This document shows positions 1 through 10,074 of a DNA stretch of 64,000 nt, one piece after another. The DNA is taken from contig JAGPYM010000035.1 of the NCBI GenBank assembly GCA_020736575.1, forward strand, positions 248,001 through 312,000, read 5' to 3'. Source of the DNA: Thelonectria olida (Eukaryota > Ascomycota > Sordariomycetes > Hypocreales > Nectriaceae). The notes beneath the pieces are model-generated. The model did no database searches. It was given only the letters and a program-made list of their open reading frames with translations, and was not told the origin of the DNA. The position numbers were made by a program, and so were the translations under genes. Numbering within the stretch: the stretch's first letter is position 1; every line of letters starts with the position of its first letter.

Positions 1-522
1 ACGGTCACCACTATTGGGCTCTCTACTTTACTGGTTCCAATGACGTAAGTTCATGAACATGACGAGCTGTATGCATCGGATCTATTGTACTGACTTCTCA
101 TCTAGTTGGTTACCTTTAAGAACAACTACATCTACAAGACGTCCGGCCGTGCCCCTAAGGTCGGCGGAAACACCCTTCTCCACGCCGTTAACAACTACTG
201 GTATGATAACTCCGGCCACGCTTTTGAGGTTGGCACCGGTGCCCAGGTCCTGGCCGAGGGCAACATCTTCCAGAACGTCAAGGCCCCCGTCGAGTCTGGA
301 TTCACTGGCAAGCTCTTTACCAGCCCCAGCACTGCTGCCAACGCTGTCTGCTCCGCGTCTCTCGGCCATGTCTGCCAAGTCAACGGCTTCGGTACCTCTG
401 GAACATTTTCCAGCAGCACAACCGACTTTATCACCAACTTCAAGGGCAAGAACGTTGCCTCGGCTTCCGCTTACACAAGCGTCACTTCGGTCAAGACCAG
501 TGCTGGTTTCGGAACTATTTAA
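1..522 (+). CDS. Pectin lyase, PL1 family, C-terminal part (cut by window edge)
   Basis: Secreted enzyme that cleaves esterified pectin by beta-elimination in plant cell walls. Only the 3' end is present. Exon 1-44 reads GHHYWALYFTGSND, a 61-nt intron runs 45-105 (GTAAGT to CTAG), and the last exon 106-522 begins LVTFKNNYIYKTSGRAP. The block with GNTLLHAVNNYWYDNSGHAFE and then VLAEGNIFQNV is the parallel beta-helix core characteristic of fungal pectin lyases; the SGRAPKV segment follows the usual substrate-cleft order. Two Cys in the tail (ASLGHVC region) match the family disulfide. The stop is TAA at 520-522. The gene continues to the left of the window, so signal peptide and N-terminal half cannot be assessed. 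Pectate lyase is less likely because the SGR and NNYWYD pattern is pectin-lyase like. Confidence 0.9.
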
Positions 523-1460
523 TTTCTCTTTCATAACATAATGCAGACCAGGTTTTGAGCCTTTGAGCTCACTTGGAACGATCTGCTATTTCATAGATTT
601 CATCTCACTTGAGACCATGCTGATTTCAAATATATCCAAATTCCATCTTCAACAAGCCTTGAGTCTTTGTCAATGGGCACTCTTTTCCATATAGAGCAGC
701 AGTTTCGCGCTGCTAAAGTATATCACCAATGCATAATACATGATCCGCGCCGTAGCTGAGCGACTAATATAGACCAATTAATGCATATTATCTCAGTCTG
801 TTTGGGTAATACGTTGGAAGGGTTTTGAATATATGCCATTGGCCAGGTATGTCTAACATACTGGTTTCCAAGTAGACGCCACCCGTCAAGTCGAAGCAGC
901 ACAGGTGAAGCAAAAACCGTGTATGGAAGACAGTATTCAATTGCCGAGTTTACCCTAGACCTTCTTATGCAAGTCCTTGGGTTCCCCGGAGACTTGGCAT
1001 GCCTCGGACTGGCGCTTATTAACACCCTTTTCTCACTTTTTTCTTATTTGTAGAGCGGATAATTTTTTTTTACTTTCTTTCTCTGTCTCTCTTTCTACCT
1101 TGGATTCGCCCGGTTATCGTCTGCAGGATGCTTCTCACGTTCATATTTTCCAGTGGCTGAAGAGCGCTGCGACACCCAGGGCGGAAGGGACGGCTTCAAC
1201 TCGTTCTGCTATTAGCGTATAGAACCAGTTAAGAACGAGAAAATTGCCCGAGAACGAGACGCGGAAAGGTAGAAGGTGTTGAAAAGTGTGGCTCAAATTT
1301 TTGCCGAGTTGCGAATTTTGCATGAAGTTTGAGTAGCCTGTGCTGATCTTCAGGAAGTGCCGCAGCTGCAAGAACACAGTCGGCTGACACTCAGCCTGTC
1401 ACATAAATACCGCAATAGGCTCCCTCATCGCCGCATGAATACCTGCATCTCACAACAACT
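523..1460. other. Intergenic spacer
   Basis: No convincing gene on either strand. It holds the 3' flank of the pectin lyase and the upstream region of the TPR-CHAT gene, including a T-rich run near 1035-1095 and an AT-rich ATAAATA box near 1402, about 60 bp before the ATG at 1461. Confidence 0.6.
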
Positions 1461-4400
1461 ATGGCCCGAGTCAAGAGGGACAAAAGCCCCAAGCCCTCAC
1501 CAAATGCTTGTGATAAGCAAACGAAACTCATAACAAAGTGTGATGGGAATACCATTTGCATAGCGGACTGTGCCGATCGGGTAAGTTTATGCAGTCCCCA
1601 ACTTGTGCGATAATTTTGGTATTCACATCATTTCAGGGGTGTCTGGTAGACGATAACGACATCAACGGGTTGAATAGCGCCCTATATACCTTTGCGTCGA
1701 TAGTAGCATACTGCGACTCCGACGAAAACCTGCAACGGGCCAAGCAGGCAGTTTTGGCAACACCAGACGATGATTTCGAGAGGGCTGGCCGGTTGTTTCG
1801 GCTTGGAATGTTCTTTCGCGAGCGGTATCGGAAATCAAGCGTACCGAATGACCTCGAAGAAGCCATCCAATTTTTCGGACTGGCAGTGCCTGCAATACCA
1901 GAAGACGATCCGCAGTTGACAGATTGCTTGATCCAGCACGCAGGTCTCCTAAATTGGAGATATTGGAATACAAGATTGAGGCCTCACCTGGACCAGGCTA
2001 TTTCAGGTCTGCAGAAACTTGTTATTGACCTACAACAGAATGATATCCTAGAGCGCGCATCCTGGTTGGTGCAGCTTGGACAGTTGCTTGAGGCAAGAAG
2101 CCTTGAGACCGGTGAAACTTCCCAACTTGACGAGGCTATTGAATGCTTGAAAGAAGGAATTCAACAAAGTTCAGACGACTGGCCACTCCGGGCAGTCTCT
2201 CTGTATGATCTTAATCGTGCACTCTGGAACAGATATCTGAGGAAGGGGGCGACAGTCGATTTCAATGCCGCCAATTTATTGTTTCGGCAAGCGAACGAAG
2301 CAATGCCAGACTCTGATCCGCTACTACGTGGGCAACGGATCAATGCCCTCACCAGGCGGCTTCTGATGAGAGACGGGCCGGTCGATGCCGACGAAGCCAT
2401 TCAAATGACACGACAGGCCGTGGAAGAAGCTCGAGGGGACGATCCGGATCAGACCTTATGTCTCCATTTAATGAATCTTGGGGATCAGCTTATGTCAAGA
2501 ATCGAAGGACCGAAGACGAGGTAGTGGTCGACGAGATAATTCAAATTCGACAAGAGGTAATCGAGATGACACCCTCGGGTCATCGAGACCGGGCCTGGAG
2601 GCTTCAGGCACTGGCAGCGATATACCAAATCAAATACAGTCTCAACAAGACAATCTGCCATCTCACAACTTCAATCCGCCTTTATCACGACGCTCTCGAT
2701 CTGGCGCCGGCTTCCTCGCAATTCAGACCCATGTGGCTATATATGCTTGCATTAGTGTATGAGGATCGAAATCAAAGGATGAGATCGGACGAAGACTTTG
2801 AGAAGGCCTTTCAGTTGTATCAAGAAGCTCTCGAGACCATGTCATTATGCGACCCCGATCGACATTTCGTTCTTCGAGGTCTTGGGCGGTGGCATCTCCG
2901 GAAGGCCAGTAGTCGAACAGACACTCATCTCGACAAGGCGATCCGGCTTTTTCAAGAATGCGCTGACAATGAAGACCACGTGAACCAGGAAGATCGTGCC
3001 TCTTCTCTTCATCTTCTGTCGGAAGTACACGAGCAAAAGTTTTTATGGCAAACAGAACCTAAAGATATGTCTGATATCGATGAAGCGATCAAGGCATGCC
3101 GGCAGGCCCTTGACATGCTACCACTTGACTCTCCGTCCTTGCCTCATCGGCTTGCGGGCTTAGGATCATTGCAGAAGCTCAGATATCTCTATTCGAAAGA
3201 AATGGCAGATTTTGAGGCGGCTAAGACAACATTTCAGCAGCTCTTCGACAAGTCGTCTCCTGACCACGGGCTTCGAGCTTTTTGGCTTACTGAATACATA
3301 GCCATATTTGATCGGAATGATGCAGCGATCGCGCCACTGCTTCTGGAGGCTGCCAACCACCCTAAATCACCAGTCAGCGCCCGGTTGAGAGCCTGTGGGT
3401 ATCTACTTGACTACTGCGAGAGGAATCCGGCTTGGAAGCAGGCGTATGAGTGCGCATGTATGACTGTGGATTTGCTACAGTCATGCGCACCGCTTTTTCT
3501 CGAAACGTCAGACAAGCAAATCAATCTTCGCCATTTCGACTATTATGGACTCGCCTGTGAAGCGGCAATAGTGGCTCTGAGGTCCGGGAAGGGTGCTTTA
3601 AAGGCACTGCAGCTTCTTGAGCGCGGTCGCGGCGTGCTTTCTGCTTCCTTGGAAAACGTGAGAATGGACTCTCCGGACCTGAGGCAGGATCATCCTGACT
3701 TGGCAAAGCGTTTTCTACGACTTCGGAGCGAGCTGCAGCTCCCAATGCCTACCGACGCTGAGCTATTGGATAAGAGAGTAGAGCGGCGTCAAGAAGTTGC
3801 AGAGGCATTCGACAAGGTCGTTGCGGAAATTCGTCAGCTGCCTGGGTTTGAGAACTTCCAGCTCCCACCAAGCGAAGCGGAAATCTATTCAGCTGCGCAG
3901 GATGGCCCAATCGTCGTCATCCTCGTTGGTTATTGGAGCAGTGACGCCTTGTTGATTGAGCGAGACCAAGTACGCGCCTTACGTCTGCCTGACCTGAAGT
4001 CGAGGGAAACGGAAATGAGGCGGAGGAGCAGCGAAAATGTCTTTGGAGACGCCGAAACTCTTGAATGGCTATGGGACACGGTCGCGGCCCCCGTTCTGCA
4101 CGCCCTAGGATTTACTCAGTCCCCTGCCGACGACAACTGGCCTCATGTCTGGTGGATCCTTACCAGTGTCTTGAGTCATTTTCCCATTCATGCAGCGGGG
4201 TATCATGGCAAAGGCAAACAGTCTTCTGAGACAGTTCTTGAACAGGGTCATCTCCTCATACAGTTCCTCCATTAAGGCCATTGTAAACAGCCGTCGACGG
4301 CGTGTTCAGCCGGCTGCACCAGGACAGGCACTGCTCGTTGGGATCGAGAACACTTCTGGATATAGCCGGCTTCCATTCGCAAATAAGGAGATCTCCGTGC

Positions 4401-5061
4401 TCTTGGACCTCTGCAAGTCTATGGAGCTCAACCCGCTTCAGCCAGGGAGGAGTAAGGCAGATATCGTACCGCACTTGGGGGCGTGCAGCATATTCCACTT
4501 CGCTGGCCATGGGTGCAGTGAAGAGGAGGATCCAGCACAGAGTTTCTTGGCATTGGAGGATGGTCCGCTCAAAGTTGCCGAGCTTTTGGACATGAACCTT
4601 CAGCAACACTCGCCATTTCTCGCATTCCTCTCCGCTTGTGGAACAGGCCGGAGTAAGGATCAAAGGCTCCTTGACGAGAACATCAACTTAATCAGTGCTT
4701 TCCAGCTGGCTGGTTCCGCCATGTCATTGGGACCCTCTGGAATGTTGATGATGAGGTATGTGTTGATATTGCAAGAGTCACGTATGAAGTCATAAGGGAT
4801 GAAGGACTTAGCGATATTTCTGTTTGCCGGGGGCTTCACAGGGCGTCTCGACTGCTACGGGATCGTTGGGTCGAGATGCAGGCTGTAATTAGGGGCAAAG
4901 GCTCGGGTATGAAACAAAACGAGGATTTGGAAGAGGGAATACGGACTGACAGTGGGACTGCGGATGTGAGAAATCTTTCACTACCAAGGGACGTACTCGT
5001 TGTGGAGGATGAGAAGATAGTTTCAGCGTCTTGGGTTCCTTATGTTCACTTTGGCGTATAA
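1461..5061 (+). pseudogene. TPR-CHAT protease-like gene with three frameshifts
   Basis: The start ATG at 1461 opens a 40-codon exon (MARVKRDKSPKPSPNACDKQ at its start), then an intron at 1581-1636 joins in frame to GCLVDDNDING. Long helical TPR-like repeats fill about the first 800 residues. A CHAT (caspase-like, C50/peptidase clan CD) domain follows, with HFAGHG (His codon about 4508-4510) and LSACGTG (Cys codon 4637-4639) supplying the catalytic dyad. The C-terminus reads ASWVPYVHFGV and stops at 5061. Family similarity continues across three frame changes: near 2500-2504 (one base lost or two gained), near 4237-4241 (one extra base, between SETVL and NRVISSY) and at about 4714 (one base lost, between QLAG and FRHVIGTLW). 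No splice sites can bridge them. Intact length would be near 1,180 residues. In fungi such proteins are linked to programmed cell death and to proteolytic effectors of NLR-like systems. It is either a recent pseudogene or carries assembly indels. Confidence 0.85.
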
Positions 5062-5378
5062 ACTATTTTAGCAATAAGGATCTGAGTTTGCTCACCTGTC
5101 GGTGTAGGGCGCATAGGTCTTAACTAGTAAGTTATCTGCCATCAGCACATAGCCTCACTAGTTGAGCCTGACCAGGCAAAGTCGGCGGGGTGTTCGGTGT
5201 TGGGTCAGCAACGTAGCCACATCCTACAGGCGGCCAACGACGAGGCGGTCATAAGGCAAGCCGCTAAGTGAGCGGCTGTAAATGAGGCAAAGCCCAGCTC
5301 GCAGGCGACGCTGGAAAAGGGTTGGTTCTCAGGCATACGAAGCCCTTTCAATATTGAAACTAACGTTGGGCCGCCACT
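5062..5378. other. Intergenic spacer
   Basis: I see no gene, repeat or RNA in this 317-bp stretch between the TPR-CHAT relic and the next gene remnant. Confidence 0.5.
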
Positions 5379-5757
5379 ATGGAGGATCTATCTCAGCAAG
5401 ATGTAAAGGCCTAAAACGAACCGTCTCAGCCTATGCAAGCTCCTGCTACTGCGGCTACTAAACCGGGCTTTGGTCGTTCGCTATTCGGATACAAGGGTAT
5501 TTGTTCTCGAGTGCTAGCACTTTTCGTAATACTAACACTGCTAATATAGACGATCCCAACGAGACCCCAATTGGGTCCCGGCCATCATTCACCCCTTCTT
5601 TCTATTCATCTTCGCAATATTATCGAGCCTCCTCGGCGTTGCGGTCGAGGTTCTTTACTGGGCTTCTCATGCCGAAGTCGGACCATTCAGGGACGGCACC
5701 TATTGCAGCGGACTAGGGTTCCGTGACGCTATCCTGGGTCTGGTACACCATAACTGA
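5379..5757 (+). pseudogene. Small membrane-protein gene or DUF3433-like N-terminal fragment with nonsense codon
   Basis: ATG at 5379 starts MEDLSQQDVKA followed by an in-frame TAA at codon 12. The same frame then continues NEPSQPMQAPATAATKPG up to GYKG. A GTATTT donor at about 5491, an ACTAAC branch-like motif and a TAG acceptor at 5549 define an intron of about 60 nt. The next exon reads SQRDPNWVPAIIHPFFLFIF, then one hydrophobic span (AILSSLLGVAVEVLYW) and ends GLVHHN with TGA at 5755-5757. A short soluble N-terminus, W.P and a single TM helix resemble the start of fungal DUF3433 membrane proteins, but the rest of such a protein is missing because the frame stops 1 bp before the convergent neighbour. 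Translation could also restart at the internal ATG at 5433, giving a small single-pass protein. Family assignment is inference. Confidence 0.4.
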
Positions 5758-5758
5758 T

Positions 5759-7492
5759 TTACTTCCCCCCCTCCCCTTCTCGTCTTGAGCCTGGCAAGGT
5801 ACACGTCGCCCCTAAACCAGTCCGTAACGTCCCAAGCCCAACGGGTGCCACTTCATACCCAGACGCCAATTCATCCAACTGCCCTCCGATTGACGTGGAG
5901 CCGCTGAGAGCTAGATACACATGTTGACCCGTCCAAGACGTCACTGCAGGCGGCCCAAGCCATATGCGGACGAGCGCAACGGCGATGGAGAGACTCCCGA
6001 GGACGAAAAACACATTCGCGGCAGAACGGTAACAGCCTGTCAAGCCCGACGGCCGGAAGCCCTGGAAGTATGGATACTGGTCGCGACCCAAGCCGAATCT
6101 CCCCGTGACCCTCGCTAGAGACGCATCCTCAGGACCAAAGGGCAGGTCATCCGCATCAAGCAGCCCCAATCTCGTGCCATTGGAGTACCCGTCTTCTACT
6201 ACAGTTGCCAGCCCTGCCATGGAAGCCCTGACGAATGCAGCGACGCCTTCGAGGACAGTGGACTCCTTGTCCGAGATGACTGCGCTTACCCATCCGCTGT
6301 ATGCCGATGAAATACCATATTTTTTCTCTGTAACGAATGAGGCGTCGTTGAAGGATAGAATGCTTGCTGTTATGTTGCGATCAACCTGGCTGGGTTGGCC
6401 ATCGACCGATGAGCAACTTCCGTGGTCCACACTTCTTAGGACCTCTGCCACTGCATAATGCATCGTGTATGTCAGTCGACGAGCCACTGGTTGCGTTGCC
6501 GCGCTGTCGCAATCATCCTCAGACTCGCTATCGCAGAGGTCGCTCGATAAGGAGCCCAGTCTCGCCCACTGGATCTGCGCCTTCCCTGGTGCAACGACGC
6601 GATAGTCCACTGCTGCCCGGCCAGGAAATGTCCATTCGGGGTAGTCGCTCCAGGCATTGTTAGATGTGATGGCCCTCTCCCAACCAGAGTGGTTCCGTCG
6701 CATGACGAAGTCGCCCTTTTCCTCTGTTATGTTGGCCACCATGACGACCTCGCGCGTGTAGACCCATCCCCAACCAAGAGGCTGAAACGTGTCTGGGCAA
6801 TAAGCCCAAGCAGTCATCATCACGCTAATGGGTGGTTGGTTGTCGGTGTCGATGCGTTCCAGTTGATGGAGAAACGCCCGGTTTGCCGGGACATAGTCGC
6901 TGTCGCTCGTCCTGTCGCTGATCCACGGGCTTGGCGCGCCATGTTTATCAAACGCTGCGGAAGGGATTGAACGTATTTTGAACTGGCTGCTGTCCAGAGC
7001 CATGTACGAGTAGGTATCAACCCGAGTGACGGCAAACTTGTACCCAATAGATGCCGCTACACTGGCAATAGCGATGAAGTATCTCAGAGAGACCAGAAAG
7101 GGAAATCCTCTAATGCCGTACAAGACCGGCGCGCGAATCTGGGAGTTGAGGTACCGGGTATAGTCAAGCCCTTCTGGTCGTCGCGATTGGCGAGTGCACC
7201 ACCAGTCGAAGACGTGGATATAAGCCTCATGATAGCCATAAGATAAAAGCCCAAAGGCGACGCCGATGATGGCGAGCCAAGATTGAACCGAGAGGTGTGC
7301 ACCGTACAGGAACTGCACACTGTAGGTGCTATCCCAGACGCGTTCTGCACCTGCGGGATCTGAGTTATCGATTGGTGCTTGGACAACGTTGACGCCGACC
7401 AGTATCAATATCGCGCTGCCGCCAAATAGCGCAGCAAGGGAGAGCAACCCAAGATGCCGAATGCGACGGAAAAACCGCTGCAACATCAACAT
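5759..7492 (-). CDS. Hypothetical multi-pass membrane protein
   Basis: Single exon of 577 residues. I recognise no named family. It starts with a short basic tail (FFRRIRHLG) and a first TM helix near residues 13-36. Two further hydrophobic segments lie near 72-92 and 128-155, then a large, probably extracellular region of about 340 residues with NIT, NHS and NGT glycosylation sequons and paired Cys (for example CDSESEDDC). A last TM helix (VFFVLGSLSIAVALVRIW) sits near 505-525, followed by a cytoplasmic tail. The layout, three N-terminal TMs, large ectodomain and one C-terminal TM, is common among uncharacterised Fusarium-type lineage proteins. Its stop lies 1 bp from the stop of the convergent upstream remnant, so the 3' UTRs must overlap. 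The start is the first Met; an alternative Met at codon 3 would change little. Confidence 0.75.
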   Translation of the reverse strand: MLMLQRFFRRIRHLGLLSLAALFGGSAILILVGVNVVQAPIDNSDPAGAERVWDSTYSVQFLYGAHLSVQSWLAIIGVAFGLLSYGYHEAYIHVFDWWCTRQSRRPEGLDYTRYLNSQIRAPVLYGIRGFPFLVSLRYFIAIASVAASIGYKFAVTRVDTYSYMALDSSQFKIRSIPSAAFDKHGAPSPWISDRTSDSDYVPANRAFLHQLERIDTDNQPPISVMMTAWAYCPDTFQPLGWGWVYTREVVMVANITEEKGDFVMRRNHSGWERAITSNNAWSDYPEWTFPGRAAVDYRVVAPGKAQIQWARLGSLSSDLCDSESEDDCDSAATQPVARRLTYTMHYAVAEVLRSVDHGSCSSVDGQPSQVDRNITASILSFNDASFVTEKKYGISSAYSGWVSAVISDKESTVLEGVAAFVRASMAGLATVVEDGYSNGTRLGLLDADDLPFGPEDASLARVTGRFGLGRDQYPYFQGFRPSGLTGCYRSAANVFFVLGSLSIAVALVRIWLGPPAVTSWTGQHVYLALSGSTSIGGQLDELASGYEVAPVGLGTLRTGLGATCTLPGSRREGEGGK

Positions 7493-10074
7493 GCTGACGT
7501 TTCAGCGTAGGCTTTGCAGAATAGTGTTGGCTTCCAGTACCCGCCGGGGAGGCGGGGAGTGCGTCTCCTTTGAAGAGCTGGCCTTTCTCTCAGCCGCAAT
7601 TCAAGGGCAGCCTTCACAAGGCCTAAATGCGCCTTGGGGTCCATAATTGACTCTGAGCTGAACGGTTTGAGAAGCTAGCGGCAGATGGCGATCCATTCGA
7701 TTGGAACACCGAGCGGCGCTCTAGGGCTTTGGCATCCACCCGGCCTGAACTATTGAGGCCGAGGCCTTATTCACCTGCCAGCGAGCAGGCCCCAGCACAA
7801 GCTGGAGTAACCGAAAAAGGTCGATTCCAGGTTCCTTGACTCGTGCTGGGACGGTTCACATCCAGCCCTTCCCCTGAATTCCATCAATATAAGTCATAGA
7901 CTGAGGCGAGGGAAATTCTCTCAATTTTGCAATTCCCTTATTGCGATATTGTTCGATTTTTCGTTTCAAGAGCCAAGAAACTCGTTGAATGGGAACACCT
8001 CGGCATTCACTGGCTACGATGGCTCCGATCAAGATATGTCCGCAGACTTTGAGTACTGGATTGCCCTAGGTTTGCAGATTGAGATTGAAGTATTCATGCT
8101 CTGAGCACCATGGTGGACCTCAACATGCCGTCAAGACAAGACGTACCTTCTCCTCTTTGCGGGTTTGCCCACTTTACTGGTCGCGATGGGCGTCGCCATC
8201 TCGGAATACATTTGCTTGAATCTTGCTGGAAAATGTGGTCTCCCACTTCGGCCGATACAGAGACTGAAATGAGCTCAGTAGGATCTACTTAGAAAGCGAC
8301 GAATGGGGGTTCCGACAGGATGGTGCTTAGGAAAGGCTTGCTTTATAAAACACTATCATTCGCCACTATATGAAGGGAGGTTAATAATGCACTGGCCGCT
8401 TATCAGATTCATCTTTCTGGTTATTTATTTGTTTGTCACATGAAGAAGGACGCCCAGGAGGTAAACACGTCAGATCTCTTTCTGGGCTTTTACCATTCAC
8501 ATAAGCTGGAATCAGACAGTAAATTCGAGATAATATCCAGTAATGAAAAGAAATACTCTCTCTCTGCTTGATCGTTCCTTATCCCGTGGAATCTCTATTA
8601 GGAACTGGATCGCTCATCTTCACACCACAAACAACACAGACCGCAACTCTCGTCAGACTTCCTAAACTCCATGGTAACTATTGCGATGGGGACCCAGGTC
8701 ATGTTAAGTTCGATAGGTAAATTGGTTACCTAGTCGTAACGAATAAAATCTGAAGGCCGGAAGACGTCGAGAACAATATCTGTGAGAGATAATTAAATCA
8801 ACGGAAATTATCTGCGAATCGATCCCAATCCGCCCTTTGCTGACAAATAAAGCTAGAATTGCGCCCCAATACCAAGCAGACCCAACTCAAGGCCCAGACG
8901 GCCCTGTATTAGCTCCGCTTTCTCCAAGTCATTGATCCAGCTGCGATCTCCGCGATCCTCTGGCTTCAGACTTTCGTTCTCTGGCTCACACGTCATGCTT
9001 GAGATGCTTTGAGCTCGTGCTGCTTGTGTGGTTGATCTGGACCATTATCAGTCAGTAAGAGTAGGAACCCATTTGACCAAAGGGCAGAAAATGTGATGAA
9101 AGTGTACTCACGATGCTAACACTTGTTGGTTACCCCGACTAGTCATCTTACTATCCTGAGCGTAGGGGAAGCCACGAGACATGGTAATCTGCGAGAATGT
9201 TTTCGATTAAAACTAACAACGGCGAGGAGATGAAGTGGTCTTGTAGTGCATGCCTCATGATAGGTCGATAATATTTACTAGAAGTAATCCAAAGGCCGCC
9301 TTTGGAGGTTTTATAATAACGGTGGATGTGTCTACTCAACCCAAATGGCCATGCCTGGGCATTATTACAAAGCGACGCTCATCCGAAAGCGTTATATCGC
9401 ACACCAGTGCTTGACACACTTGTGACCAATTCCCGCCTGGCCACATGATTGGTCAACCCTTCCCAACTGTGTGTTTTAAACCTCAATTGAGTCAACTCGG
9501 ATGAGTTCAATCCAACACAAGAAAGATATCTCGCATACAAATGTCCAACGTTTGCTATGAGCCAAGGAGTGACCCCGCCATTCATATGTACCACCATATA
9601 CCACTAAACGTGAGGTACCTGTAGGTAAGTTTATTGATTGGGTGCAGTCTCTGCAATCTTGTGGATGGGACTTTTCAATCACGTCCATGTTTTCAAGACC
9701 CGTTTCCAATTGATTGTAGTATGTCAGTGTTCTGACAACTGGGCAGCAACTCAAATCTTCACATCATGGAAATCCAACCATCCTGACACAGGTTTTTTCT
9801 CCTCAACTTGGGAGCCTTGGAAATTTGCTCAAAGGGTATTAGCCCACGCCCAACTGTGTGACAGTTCCACAACACCATGAGGCTGAGCAAATCAAATGCC
9901 CCCAATGCGCCTCGCGCACACAGTTGTGTGCGAGCTGAAGTGCGAGAACGTCACGAGGTTAGGTTTGTCCTTTTGTCTGGACCCAGCTGAATTCATCCTT
10001 GATCTCGATTCTGATAAATCCTACGATGGCGCTTCTGTAAACAACACGCTTGTCGCAATTCCGCGGGTGTCGCC
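7493..10074. other. Gene-poor spacer, 2.6 kb
   Basis: No full gene. Around 8000-8260 two open segments look like exon relics: one with GYDGSDQDMSADFEYW and, after a possible short intron near 8089-8133, one encoding a hydrophobic helix (TYLLLFAGLPTLLVAMGVAI) ending at a stop near 8270. No in-frame ATG was found for them, so they are left unannotated. The rest (8300-10000) is AT-rich, with many stops in all frames. Confidence 0.5.
9915..9932. repeat. Perfect 8-bp inverted repeat with 2-bp centre
   Basis: CGCACACA, a GT spacer and TGTGTGCG form a palindrome about 140 bp upstream of the C2H2 gene start. It may be a dimeric protein binding site or chance; no second copy was seen nearby. Confidence 0.35.
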
